Shown here: in pieces, positions 34,598-42,277 of the stretch
How the letters are laid out: every line of letters starts with the position of its first letter
Position numbering within the stretch: position 1 is the first letter of the stretch
Program-made: the position numbers and the translations under genes
The notes under the pieces: model-generated
The model's database searches: none
Told to the model about the DNA's origin: nothing
The model's input: the letters and a program-made list of their open reading frames with translations, nothing else
Source: an uncultured Clostridium sp.
Lineage (GTDB): Bacteria > Bacillota > Clostridia > TANB77 > CAG-508
DNA length: 42,277 nucleotides
Reading direction: 5' to 3'
Assembly (NCBI GenBank): GCA_958438515.1
Contig: CAUBRZ010000013.1
Coordinates: 1-42,277, forward strand

Positions 34598-35698
34598 ATG
34601 TTAAACTCAAGAATTGGTACAGTTGAAGCTATTATGCTAATTCTTACAAATATAGTTACACATACTATTTTGTCTTTACCAAGAAATATTTTATCTACTC
34701 AAAAATCAGCAAGTATTCTTAATTTAATTTATGTTGGTATTTTTGCCATCTTTATTGCATATTTGATTTTTAAGTTATTTAAAAATTTTCCTGGTTTAGA
34801 TATTTTAGATATTTCAGAAATTATTGGAGGAAAAGTATTTAAAAATATCATAGGTGTTTTGTTTATTGCCTTTTTTATTATAACTTCTAGCATTCTCCTT
34901 CGTAATTTTTGTGAAAGTATCAAAATTATTTACTATCCTATGACAAATATAAGCTATATTTTAGCTATTTTTGTTATAGCTATTTGTATAGCAAATAGAT
35001 TTGATTTTAGTGCTACTTTAAAAACAAATTTAATAGTTATTCCATTTCTTTTGGCTAGTATGATTTTTTTATTTTTTACAAATATTAATAAATTTGTACC
35101 ACAAAGAGCTTTTCCTATTCTAGGTGAAGGAGCTTTTAATACTTTTGTTTTAGGTCTAAGTAATTTAGGAGCTTTTGGAGGTATTGCATATTTATATTTT
35201 CTTCCTCCTCTTTTACAAGAACCTGATAAGTTTAAAAAAATTTCTTTAATATCTATTGGAATTACTGTTATATATTTAATTTTAAGTGTTGCTACTTTAC
35301 TGTTTATGTTCTCATTTTTTGTATCAATAAATGAAATTACTCCTTTATATAGTGCCACTAGATATATAGAATTTGGTACCTTTTTCCAAAGATTAGAATC
35401 AATATTTTTATTAGTTTGGATTTTAGTTTTTGCTTGTTATTTAAGTATTGTTACTAAATTTGCTATGATTATATTAAAAAAAGTAGTCAACATTGAAACA
35501 ACAAGTCCTTTAATAGATACCTTCGGACTATTAGTTTTTGCTATAGCATTATTTCCTAAAAATTACGCTATATCTCAAGAAATAGAAACTTCTGTATATC
35601 CACATTTAGTAATTGGTATAGTAATTTGTTTAGGTTTAGGTATTTTAGTCATAGCTAATATTCTAAGGCAAAAACACAAAACAGTACTAAATAATTAA
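34598..35698 (+). CDS. gerAB: Germinant receptor B subunit
   Basis: A 366-residue polytopic membrane protein of the GerAB/YndE family (amino-acid transporter-like fold) with about ten helices, the first at ~10-30 and the last near 335-360. Typical features are GTVEAIMLILTNIVTHTILS at the start and IITSSILLRNFCESI. It should bind the germinant within the receptor complex. AAAGGAG precedes the ATG, and it follows gerAA by 14 bases. No CGG codon is present and the frame is intact. Confidence 0.92.
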   Translation: MLNSRIGTVEAIMLILTNIVTHTILSLPRNILSTQKSASILNLIYVGIFAIFIAYLIFKLFKNFPGLDILDISEIIGGKVFKNIIGVLFIAFFIITSSILLRNFCESIKIIYYPMTNISYILAIFVIAICIANRFDFSATLKTNLIVIPFLLASMIFLFFTNINKFVPQRAFPILGEGAFNTFVLGLSNLGAFGGIAYLYFLPPLLQEPDKFKKISLISIGITVIYLILSVATLLFMFSFFVSINEITPLYSATRYIEFGTFFQRLESIFLLVWILVFACYLSIVTKFAMIILKKVVNIETTSPLIDTFGLLVFAIALFPKNYAISQEIETSVYPHLVIGIVICLGLGILVIANILRQKHKTVLNN

Positions 35699-35727
35699 TT
35701 TTGTTTTTATACAGAAAGGAGTCAAAA

Positions 35728-36952
35728 ATGAGGAAACTTGCAAAAAATTTATTTATTGTGCTAGTTACTATTATATTTATTCCTGCTTTTTCTACATCAT
35801 ATCATGCTCTTAGTATTGATAATCTAGCATATGTTTTAGCCATTGGAATTGATTCTTCTGATTCTAATAAATTAGATGTAACATTTCAGTTTTCTACAAA
35901 TGTGCCTGCATCTGAATCTGGAGCTAATGATAAAGCTAGTTCTATAATAAATACTGTGTCTGCTTCTTCTCTTACTAATGCCATTAATTTATTAAATGGC
36001 TATTTAGGAAAACCAATAAATATGTCACATTGCAAGGTAATAATATTTTCTGAAGAACTTGCAATGAAAGGAATTTCAGAAGAAATTTATACTTTAATTA
36101 ACAATACTCAAATAAGAACTTCTTCAAATATTGTCATTAGCAAATGTACTGCAAAATATTATATTGAACAGACAAAACCTGAATTTGAAAATTTAATTTC
36201 TAAATATTACGAAATTTTTTCAAGTTCTAGTAAATATACAGGTTATATGCCAGAAACTACAATTGGTGATTTTTTTAACAGTTTAGTATGTGAAAATTGC
36301 GAACCTCATGCAATACTAGGTGGTGTAAATAAGGGTTCTTCTGAAGAAGGCAATGAATTTGACTCTCAAAAAGATTATACTATTAAGTCTAATCAATCTC
36401 CGGTTATTGGAGAAAACGGTGCTGAAAACATCGGTGTTGCTGTTTTTAAAGGAGATAAATTAGTCGGAGAATTAAATGCTTTAGAATCTATTTCTTTTTT
36501 AAATATCTCAGACAAATTAGATAGGTTTTTAATATCTGTACCTGACCCTCAAAATGCAAACAATTATCTAGATATTTATATGACTCCACTTAAAAAAACT
36601 TCTATAAAAGTAGATTCTTCTACTAAAACACCATATATAAAATTAGATTCTAGATTTTCGGGTAGAATTTACTCTATGTCACAAAATTCTAAATATTTAT
36701 CAAATGAAGTAATAAATTCTATTTCGAATTCTTGTAATAGTTATCTAGAGTCAATTTTTACAGATTACTTATATAGAACATCTAAAATACTAAAATCTGA
36801 TATTAATGGTATACGGTAAACATGCCCTTCAGAATTTCTTCACTTTAGCTGAATCTAAAAACTATAATTGGAATGAAAGTTACCAAAATGCATTTTTTAA
36901 AGTAAATGTTCATACGAATATTCAATCAGGTATGTTAATTACTGAAACTTAA
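35728..36952 (+). CDS. gerAC: Germinant receptor C subunit, +1 shift at CGG
   Basis: A lipoprotein-like GerAC subunit, 407 residues when read through. The start ATG at 35728 follows GAAAGGAG. The open frame extends to 35701, but that part is leader. The N-terminus has a signal-like helix; a clear lipobox Cys is not seen. The zero frame stops at ATA CGG TAA (36814). Skipping C gives SDINGI-GKHALQNFFTL followed by NYNWNESYQNAFFKV, the conserved GerAC ending. Without the shift, the last 45 residues, a conserved part of the domain, would be lost. Confidence 0.9.
36814..36816 (+). other. CGG +1 shift site G (GerAC)
   Basis: ATA CGG TAA. The zero frame stops at once; skipping C reads GGT AAA CAT and continues into the conserved C-terminus. 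Confidence 0.92.
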
Positions 36953-36982
36953 AATTATTTTAATTATATAGGAGATTATTAT

Positions 36983-37162
36983 ATGACAAATTTAATTTAT
37001 GATTTAATTTTTTTATCATTTACTTTGTATTCTTTGCTTAAAGTTATTGGTTATGGTATTTATGAAATAAAAACTTTGCATAATAAATCTGGAGGAATTG
37101 CCATTATTGCTTTTTCTTCTGTAGTTGTTGTCTTTATAAATATATTGGTATTTTTACAGTAA
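36983..37162 (+). CDS. Small two-helix protein, likely germinant receptor D subunit
   Basis: A 59-residue protein with two membrane helices (IYDLIFLSFTLYSLLKVIGY and AIIAFSSVVVVFINILVF) joined by a short polar loop. AGGAG lies seven bases before the ATG. It is the last gene of the ger operon and precedes the terminator. Small two-helix D subunits have been described in some Bacillus/Clostridium germinant receptor operons and modulate germination; the assignment rests on layout and position. Confidence 0.65.
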   Translation: MTNLIYDLIFLSFTLYSLLKVIGYGIYEIKTLHNKSGGIAIIAFSSVVVVFINILVFLQ

Positions 37163-37195
37163 AAAGCAACATGAAACTTTTCATGTTGCTTTTTA
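37162..37195. terminator. Bidirectional terminator between ger operon and rnr
   Basis: A long, almost uninterrupted stem (AAAGCAACATGAAA / TTTCATGTTGCTTT) with U-tracts on both strands. Confidence 0.9.
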
Positions 37196-37228
37196 GTTTT
37201 CTATCTTAACTTATTTTCTAAGTTTTAT

Positions 37229-39346
37229 TTATATTAGCTCAAAATCAATTCTTCTTAAGAGTTTACTACTGCCTATAACTTTTATTTTAACCTTATCACC
37301 TATTTTATATGTTTTATTAGTTTTTTCTCCGATTAGCATTTTTCTTTCTTCATCATATATATAGTATTCTTCTCCTAAGTTTTCGAATCTTATTAATCCT
37401 TCTACAGTATTTTCTAATTCTACAAACATTCCAAATTGTGTAATTGAAGATACAACCCCTTCATATTCTTCACCAATTTTTGATTCCATATATTCTGCTT
37501 TTTTCATATCTTCTGCTTCTCTTTCTACTAATGTTGCAACTTTTTCTCTTTCTGAAGATTGCTTTGCTCTGTCTTCTGCTATTTTCTTATATTCTTCTAC
37601 TGTTTTTTGATTTAAGTCATAATTTTCTTCCAAATATTTAGAAATTATTCTATGTATGAATAGATCTGGATATCTTCTTATTGGTGAAGTAAAGTGACAA
37701 TAATATTTACTTGATATTCCAAAATGTCCCTTGTTTTCGGCTTCATATCTTGCTACTTTTAGTGTTCTTAAAAGTAAGTTTGATACTACTTTTTCTTCTG
37801 GCTTTCCTTGTACTTCTGTTAGAATTTTCGCAAATTCTTTTGGATAAATATTATCTTTATTTGCCTTAATTTTTAACCCTAAATTAAATAGGAATTTGTT
37901 TAATTCTTGTATTTTTTCTAAGTCTGGTTTTTCATGTACACGGTATATAAATGGTGCATCTAGCCAAAAGAACTTTTCTGCTATAGTTTCATTTGCTGTT
38001 AACATGAATTGTTCAATAATCTCATGCGCAAATGTTCTTTCATATTTACTAATGTTTGTAACTTTTCCATCTATATCTAAATCTATTTTACTTTCTGGAA
38101 TATCTAAATTTAAGTATCCATTTTCTATTCTTCTGTTTTTCAAGATAATAGCTAGTTCTTCCATATTCTTAAATTCTTGGATATATGGCTTATATTTTTC
38201 TAATATTTTATCATTACTTCCATCTAAAATACTTTGAACATCTGTATAATTCATTCTTTTTGTTACTTTTATTACTGCTTTATAAATTTCATTAGAAATA
38301 ACTTTTCCTTTCTTGTCAATTTCCATTGTACAAGATAATGTAAATCTATCTTCTCCTTCATTTAGACTACATATACCATTAGATAATTCTTTTGGTAACA
38401 TTGGTATAACTTTTCCTAACATGTAGATACTTGTTCCTCTTAGAAGAGCTTCTTGGTCTAACAAACTCTTTTCTCTTACATAATAGCTAACATCTGCTAT
38501 GTGAACATCTAGTTTATAGTTTCCATTTTCTAACTTTTGTACTCTTACAGCATCATCTAAGTCTTTTGCATCTTCACCATCAATTGTAAATATTATTTTA
38601 TCTCTTAAATCTATACGAGATGATATATTTTTTTCATCTATTTTATTTCCACATTTTTTAGCTTCTTCTATTACTTGTTCAGGAAATTTTGCTGGTAAGC
38701 TATGCTCTTTTATTAAAGATAACATATCCACCCCTGCATCATTTATATTTCCTAAAACTTCTATAACCTTTCCTTCTGCATTTTTATCTTTTTGAGGATA
38801 TTTTGTTATTTTCACAAGTACTTTATGATTGTCTTTTGCTTTTCCAAAGTTTTTCTTTGATATATATATGTCACTACCAAAGTTTTTGTCATCTGGTACT
38901 ACAAATCCAAATGTTTTGTTATTTTGAAATACTCCAACAACTGTATCTTTTTCACGTTTCAATATTCTTACGATTTTGCCTTCTGCTTTTTTTACTTTGT
39001 TTTTCTCTTCAATTATTTCAATTAATACTCTGTCTCCATTTAACGCATTTAAAGAGTTCTCTTTTGAAATATATACTTCCTCTTCTCTTTCTTCTATTTT
39101 TACAAAACCAAATCCTTTTTGGTTTTTCTTATATATTCCATCATAGTAAACTTTTTCACTAACTTTATATCTATTTTTTCTGTTTTTTTGAATTTTTAAT
39201 TCCATTTCTAGTTTTCCAATTAATTCTAGAAACTCATTATATTCATTTTTTGGTACTCTCATAAGCATTGCAATTTCTTTTGCCCTCATCGGCACATAAT
39301 CGTCTTCTTGCATAAATTCTAAGATTTTCTGTTCTTTTTCTTTCAT
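37229..39346 (-). CDS. rnr: Ribonuclease R
   Basis: A 705-residue 3'-5' exoribonuclease that degrades structured RNA and takes part in trans-translation-linked decay. In order: N-terminal HTH-like domain, two cold-shock domains (QKGFGFVKIEEREEEVY, KTFGFVVPDD), RNB catalytic domain with DGEDAKDLDDAV (Asp ligands) and HYCHFTSPIRRYPDL-like RNA-binding sequence, and a C-terminal S1 domain (YEGVVSSITQFGMFVELENT). The basic tail is short. Complete, with no in-frame CGG. It follows secG, as in many Firmicutes (secG-rnr-smpB). Confidence 0.96.
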   Translation of the reverse strand: MKEKEQKILEFMQEDDYVPMRAKEIAMLMRVPKNEYNEFLELIGKLEMELKIQKNRKNRYKVSEKVYYDGIYKKNQKGFGFVKIEEREEEVYISKENSLNALNGDRVLIEIIEEKNKVKKAEGKIVRILKREKDTVVGVFQNNKTFGFVVPDDKNFGSDIYISKKNFGKAKDNHKVLVKITKYPQKDKNAEGKVIEVLGNINDAGVDMLSLIKEHSLPAKFPEQVIEEAKKCGNKIDEKNISSRIDLRDKIIFTIDGEDAKDLDDAVRVQKLENGNYKLDVHIADVSYYVREKSLLDQEALLRGTSIYMLGKVIPMLPKELSNGICSLNEGEDRFTLSCTMEIDKKGKVISNEIYKAVIKVTKRMNYTDVQSILDGSNDKILEKYKPYIQEFKNMEELAIILKNRRIENGYLNLDIPESKIDLDIDGKVTNISKYERTFAHEIIEQFMLTANETIAEKFFWLDAPFIYRVHEKPDLEKIQELNKFLFNLGLKIKANKDNIYPKEFAKILTEVQGKPEEKVVSNLLLRTLKVARYEAENKGHFGISSKYYCHFTSPIRRYPDLFIHRIISKYLEENYDLNQKTVEEYKKIAEDRAKQSSEREKVATLVEREAEDMKKAEYMESKIGEEYEGVVSSITQFGMFVELENTVEGLIRFENLGEEYYIYDEERKMLIGEKTNKTYKIGDKVKIKVIGSSKLLRRIDFELI

Positions 39347-39435
39347 TATTTTTACTTCAATTCCTTCCTTTTCCTAATATAAAAATAATTTTTTAGGCAT
39401 TTTCTACAAATTTCTACATATTTTTCATTATTTTA

Positions 39436-39470
39436 TGAAAAAAGGCCAGTTTCAAATAAAACCGCCCTTT
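39436..39470 (-). terminator. Terminator after secG
   Basis: An imperfect stem AAAGGGCGGTTT / GAAACTGGCCTTT with one mismatch, then a T tract on the minus strand. Confidence 0.7.
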
Positions 39471-39479
39471 ATATTTCTT

Positions 39480-39728
39480 CTATACTAAATATATAATTCC
39501 TAATACAATTGTTAATATAGCAAATACAATTGATAAAATAATTGTCCACTTTTTTTGTTTTCCTTCTTTAGTCTTACCTTTATTTTTTTCAAAGAAATTA
39601 TTTGTTGATGAACCTGTTATAGTAGAAGATAATCCTGCATCTTCTTTTGTTTGTATTAATGTTAATATTATAACAATTAATGCTATAATAAGATAAATTG
39701 CTATTAATATTCCCTTTACTATTTCCAT
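39480..39728 (-). CDS. secG: Preprotein translocase subunit SecG
   Basis: An 82-residue SecG homologue with two membrane helices (residues 5-23 and 62-80), the conserved LIQTKEDAGLSSTITGSSTN loop and a basic Lys-rich segment. Part of the SecYEG channel. GGAGGAG precedes the ATG. Promoter at 39766-39794. Confidence 0.94.
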   Translation of the reverse strand: MEIVKGILIAIYLIIALIVIILTLIQTKEDAGLSSTITGSSTNNFFEKNKGKTKEGKQKKWTIILSIVFAILTIVLGIIYLV

Positions 39729-39765
39729 TTTATTTGCTCCTCCTAACGGTTTTAATTACTTACGT

Positions 39766-39794
39766 ATTGTACCATATATTTTACTAAAATGCAA
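39766..39794 (-). promoter_or_regulatory. Sigma-A promoter of secG
   Basis: On the minus strand, TTGCAT, 17 bases, TACAAT, about 40 bases from the secG start. Confidence 0.7.
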
Positions 39795-39953
39795 ATACTT
39801 TTTAGTTTTTATTCATTGTGTTTTATTTTGGCTATATATAGCAACAAATTAATAGTTTGTTACCATGTATTGATTATGTTTTTAATAATTAGGAGCTTTG
39901 TTTATATTATTATAATAGTTTATTGTTGAAATTAGATTATTTAACTTTATTTA

Positions 39954-40136
39954 TTAGACTTTTTTGAAACCTTCATGTACTATAATTTTTTCTACTTTTT
40001 TTATTTGATAATTAAACAAGTATGAAATTATATATGCATCTTTACTATATGTATGATAAAAAGTTTCAACTTTTAATAACACTGTATCTCCTGGGTGTAT
40101 TCTTTTTATTACTTTTATTGTGTTTTCTAGTTTCAT
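39954..40136 (-). CDS. Small beta-rich hypothetical protein, 60 aa
   Basis: ATG at 40136 six bases after GGAGG. The product (MKLENTIKVIKRIHPGDTVL...) looks like a small beta barrel with a Pro-Gly-Asp turn, ending KIIVHEGFKKV. Unknown. It lies directly downstream of the variable surface protein gene, where DGR loci sometimes carry accessory genes, but it does not resemble the four-helix Avd protein. Confidence 0.55.
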   Translation of the reverse strand: MKLENTIKVIKRIHPGDTVLLKVETFYHTYSKDAYIISYLFNYQIKKVEKIIVHEGFKKV

Positions 40137-40176
40137 TTTCTGCCTCCTTGATTATATACTATAATTCTAAATTTTC

Positions 40177-40222
40177 GAGCCGTTGCAAGAAGACCAGTAG
40201 CCTTCTCGCAACACTTACGCTC
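40177..40222 (-). other. Stem-loop just downstream of the putative variable region
   Basis: An 11-bp stem (GTTGCAAGAAG / CTTCTCGCAAC, one G-T pair) with a 9-base loop, closed by an outer GAGC/GCTC pair. It starts 12 bases after the stop codon of the Ig-like protein gene, is GC-rich, and has no U-tract, so an ordinary terminator is unlikely. DGR target genes often carry such a hairpin just after the variable region. Confidence 0.6.
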
Positions 40223-40233
40223 CTTATTTTTCT

Positions 40234-42277
40234 TTATTCTATTTTCCATGCTCCGCTTGAATCTTTTCCACTTGTCTGGATATCAGATTTTAGATAAACT
40301 ATCGGACAGACACCACTACTAATAGAGATCTCATCGAAGCCGCCGCTATAACCAAGGCCACCGCGAGCGCCGTACACACTGCCACTAACCACACGGCGCA
40401 CATGGAATTCGCTATAGTTAGAGTCACTGTAAACACAGCGAGATGCCAACCAATATAATTTATTTTCAAATAACATTTTATATTCATTACTTGTTGTTGC
40501 TATTTTTTCTGAACCCGTATAACTATAGACTGTATTTTTGTCTGTTCTACTTGCTGCTGATGTTGAATATCCTGTTTCTGTTCTTCTTGTTGGATAATAT
40601 ATTGATTTTGTATATGGTGTAGTTGGTTCGCTTGGTGTATATCCTATTATTTTATTTATATCCTCTACTGTTATACTTCTTGCTCCACTTCCTGTCAATG
40701 TTCTTTTTTCTACTCCTTCTACTACATCTCCTACTTCATAACTAAATATTTTACTTGTATTTGCTCCTACTCCATGTCCATATATACTACATATTTTATT
40801 TAGTTCTTCTTCTGCATATAAGTATCCTATTGCACCTTGTAAATAAAAATTCTTACTTGCATCTGTTTTTATTGGTTCTTCACTTATTAATACTACTTCA
40901 TTATTTTCTTTACTTAATACTCTCCATTTTATATTATCATTTGATGTAAATGTTTGCGTATCATATCCATTTCCACCAGCTGTTCCCGTCCCCTTTTTTG
41001 ATGAATACGAATGTGTTCCTGCTTTATATGCTACATAATCTCCTACATTTACTCTCTTTACTAATGACAATTCTTGTACTGTTACTGCTTCTGATATTGT
41101 TTCCTTTTTATTTCCTGCATTATCTGTTGTTAATACATGTAAATAATATGTTCCTTCTGTTGTTGTTTTTAATGTTATTTGTTGTCCGTTACTTGTAAAT
41201 GTTCCTCCTGTATAACTACTCTCGTTTACTCCTATTGCTGTACTTGTTGTATTATACACCCATTTACATTTTGATATTTTTATTCCACTGTGTGCATTTT
41301 TACTATCTGCTTGTTCGTCTGTATGTGTTACTGTTGCAGTTACAGAACTATTTGTATTTGTACTTGTTCCACTAAGTTTTATTGTTGCATTTTTAGGTGC
41401 TAATTTATCTATTATTGTTATATTTGCTGTTCCATTTCCTCCTATATTTGTTCCATCACTATAACAATAATTTATTACACAATTTCCACTTACTTTAAAT
41501 GGTCCTTTATATTCTATGCTATCTTTTGTTGGTGTTCCTCCATTTGTTACATATCTTGTTGTATATCCTGTTTTTGTTGGTAGTGTTACTGTTACATCTG
41601 TATTTGTCCATGTTGTTGGTGAATATGTTGCTCCTTTTGCACCTTCTACTTTGCCTGTTGTTTTTGTTATTGCATTTGTTACTACTTCATTTCCTGCTTT
41701 ATCTACTGCTTTCATTTTTAATGTATATTCTTTATTTTGTGTTAAGCTATTAAATGTATAACTTGTTGCTAGTTTATTGCTATTTTGTTTCCATGTTGCT
41801 CCATTATCATTACTAAAGTAATATTCTTTTATTCCACTACATCCATCTTTTTCTGTCTTTGGTGCATCTGTTGTACTACCTGTTAAAGTTATACTTTTTG
41901 TTGTTGATGTTGCTGTTGGTACAAATTGTTTTGGTGCTAATCTATCTATATTTGCTACATTTCCTGTTGCATATCCTCCTGCATTTGTTCCATCCCATAA
42001 TTGTGCATATATATCTCCATTGTCTGTCATTGTTACTTCTTGTGTATAATTTGTCCATTGCTTTCCATCTGTTGAATATCTTAATGTATATCCTGTTATA
42101 TCTGTTGTTATTTTTACTTTTACTGACCCTTTTGTTGGTGTACTTGGTGTATATTGGAATTTAACATTACTTTCTGTTAATCCCTCTACTTTTCCTGTTG
42201 TCTTTGTTATTGCATTTGTTACTACTTCATTTCCTGCTTTATCTACTGCTTTCATTTTTAATGTATATTCTTTATTT
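40234..42277 (-). CDS. Large Ig-like surface protein with variable-type C-terminus, 5' end outside
   Basis: The frame is open beyond the window, so only the C-terminal ~680 residues are seen. Several Ig-like or Y_Y_Y-type repeats (QWTNYTQEVTM, KMKAVDKAGNEVVTNAITKT) are followed by a C-type-lectin-like ending: KLYWLASRCVYSDSNY, SGSVYGARGGLGYSGGFDE, GVCPIVYLKSDIQTSGKDS. This ending is typical of DGR-diversified or DUF6273-type proteins of gut Firmicutes. The segment 40306-40440 has a base composition and codons unlike the rest of the gene. No cell-wall sorting motif is seen. Confidence 0.7.
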   Translation of the reverse strand, partial: NKEYTLKMKAVDKAGNEVVTNAITKTTGKVEGLTESNVKFQYTPSTPTKGSVKVKITTDITGYTLRYSTDGKQWTNYTQEVTMTDNGDIYAQLWDGTNAGGYATGNVANIDRLAPKQFVPTATSTTKSITLTGSTTDAPKTEKDGCSGIKEYYFSNDNGATWKQNSNKLATSYTFNSLTQNKEYTLKMKAVDKAGNEVVTNAITKTTGKVEGAKGATYSPTTWTNTDVTVTLPTKTGYTTRYVTNGGTPTKDSIEYKGPFKVSGNCVINYCYSDGTNIGGNGTANITIIDKLAPKNATIKLSGTSTNTNSSVTATVTHTDEQADSKNAHSGIKISKCKWVYNTTSTAIGVNESSYTGGTFTSNGQQITLKTTTEGTYYLHVLTTDNAGNKKETISEAVTVQELSLVKRVNVGDYVAYKAGTHSYSSKKGTGTAGGNGYDTQTFTSNDNIKWRVLSKENNEVVLISEEPIKTDASKNFYLQGAIGYLYAEEELNKICSIYGHGVGANTSKIFSYEVGDVVEGVEKRTLTGSGARSITVEDINKIIGYTPSEPTTPYTKSIYYPTRRTETGYSTSAASRTDKNTVYSYTGSEKIATTSNEYKMLFENKLYWLASRCVYSDSNYSEFHVRRVVSGSVYGARGGLGYSGGFDEISISSGVCPIVYLKSDIQTSGKDSSGAWKIE
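40306..40440 (-). other. Putative DGR variable region
   Basis: About 135 bases near the 3' end. Hand counts give 34 and 30 G/C in two successive 60-base blocks, against roughly a quarter to a third elsewhere. The codons are mostly of the form xxC/xxT (TAC AGT GAC, TAT AGC, CAT, CGC CGT, GGC), as expected when AAY codons of a template repeat are changed at A positions. Confidence 0.55.
41649..41748 (-). repeat. Direct repeat copy 1 in the Ig-like gene
   Basis: About 90 bases almost identical to copy 2 at 42187-42277, encoding EYTLKMKAVDKAGNEVV and the following NAITKTTGKVEG. Spacing is about 540 bases. It marks the Ig-like repeat unit. Confidence 0.8.
42187..42277 (-). repeat. Direct repeat copy 2 in the Ig-like gene
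   Basis: The second near-identical copy of the repeat at 41649-41748; it runs into the window end. Confidence 0.8.

Noticed and set aside
13835..36816. CGG as a simple reassignment to another amino acid (for example Trp or Gln)
   Set aside because: A triplet reassignment would not repair the frame; the sequence after each CGG is conserved only in the +1 frame.
13835..36816. Systematic sequencing error that inserts C before GG
   Set aside because: Most GG dinucleotides in the same genes are unaffected, including another GSSGSGKS in VirD4. Raw reads would still be needed to exclude it fully.
13474..36952. Reading the frameshifted genes as ordinary pseudogenes
   Set aside because: Nine independent lesions would all have to be a single inserted C before a Gly codon. 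The restored proteins keep catalytic motifs, normal lengths and overlapping start/stop signals with neighbours.
40177..40222. Hairpin as a standard terminator of the Ig-like gene
   Set aside because: No T tract follows on the minus strand.
40755..42164. Several plus-strand open frames rich in Leu opposite the Ig-like gene
   Set aside because: Antisense shadows of a Thr/Lys-rich repeat gene; no ribosome binding sites or recognisable proteins.

Overview
The window is AT-rich DNA from an endospore-forming, low-GC Firmicute, most likely an uncultured gut Clostridia member. The evidence is a bile-salt-hydrolase-family enzyme, a gerA-type germination operon, a spoIVA fragment, secG-rnr, and SpaA/thioester and Ig-like surface proteins. 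The lineage is inference; no rRNA or tRNA gene was seen.

Layout. 1-6.5 kb: chromosomal genes on the minus strand (cardiolipin synthase, bile salt hydrolase, a MacB/FtsX-type ABC exporter, a YjbR protein). About 6.6-31.1 kb: a conjugative element (ICE or integrated plasmid), nearly all on the minus strand. Read in transcription order it has metK, an AP2/zinc-ribbon protein, DUF3560, ArdA-like antirestriction, two paralogous small proteins, a candidate oriT, a ribbon-helix-helix relaxosome protein, relaxase, VirD4 coupling protein, pilin- and VirB6-like membrane proteins, PrgI/VirB3-like, TraC-like, DNA methyltransferase, VirB4, an M23 hydrolase, a sortase with a thioester/SpaA adhesin, an ArdC/LtrC-like protein and a serine-recombinase-like protein. 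31.1-31.5 kb: a junction where a 41-codon tail and a 5'-truncated spoIVA meet head to head. 31.6-40.1 kb: chromosomal genes (transglutaminase-like protein, a germinant-receptor operon with a small D-like subunit, rnr, secG). 40.2-42.3 kb: the 3' end of a large Ig-like surface protein whose C-terminus looks like a diversity-generating-retroelement (DGR) variable region.

Main discovery. Seven genes look broken by single-base shifts: sortase, VirB4, a pilin-like protein, VirB6, VirD4 (three times), GerAA and GerAC. Every break falls exactly on an in-frame CGG codon, and each is repaired by skipping the C so that the next codon is GGN (Gly). I found nine in-frame CGG codons in the genuine frames of the window. 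All nine are +1 shift sites, and none is read as ordinary arginine. In VirB4 the restored residue is the invariant glycine of the Walker A motif. This suggests that CGG is unassigned for arginine here and is read as a quadruplet (CGGN = Gly) or skipped by +1 frameshifting. The sites lie in both the mobile element and the chromosomal germination operon.

Other notable signals: at least seven unrelated element proteins end in an acidic [E/D]EEFE tail, a candidate export or protein tag; the DNA for that tail doubles as a Shine-Dalgarno plus TTG start for coupled genes; two transfer genes apparently start at AUA/AUC; four promoters share one spacer/-10 design; and a stem-loop sits just after the putative DGR variable region.
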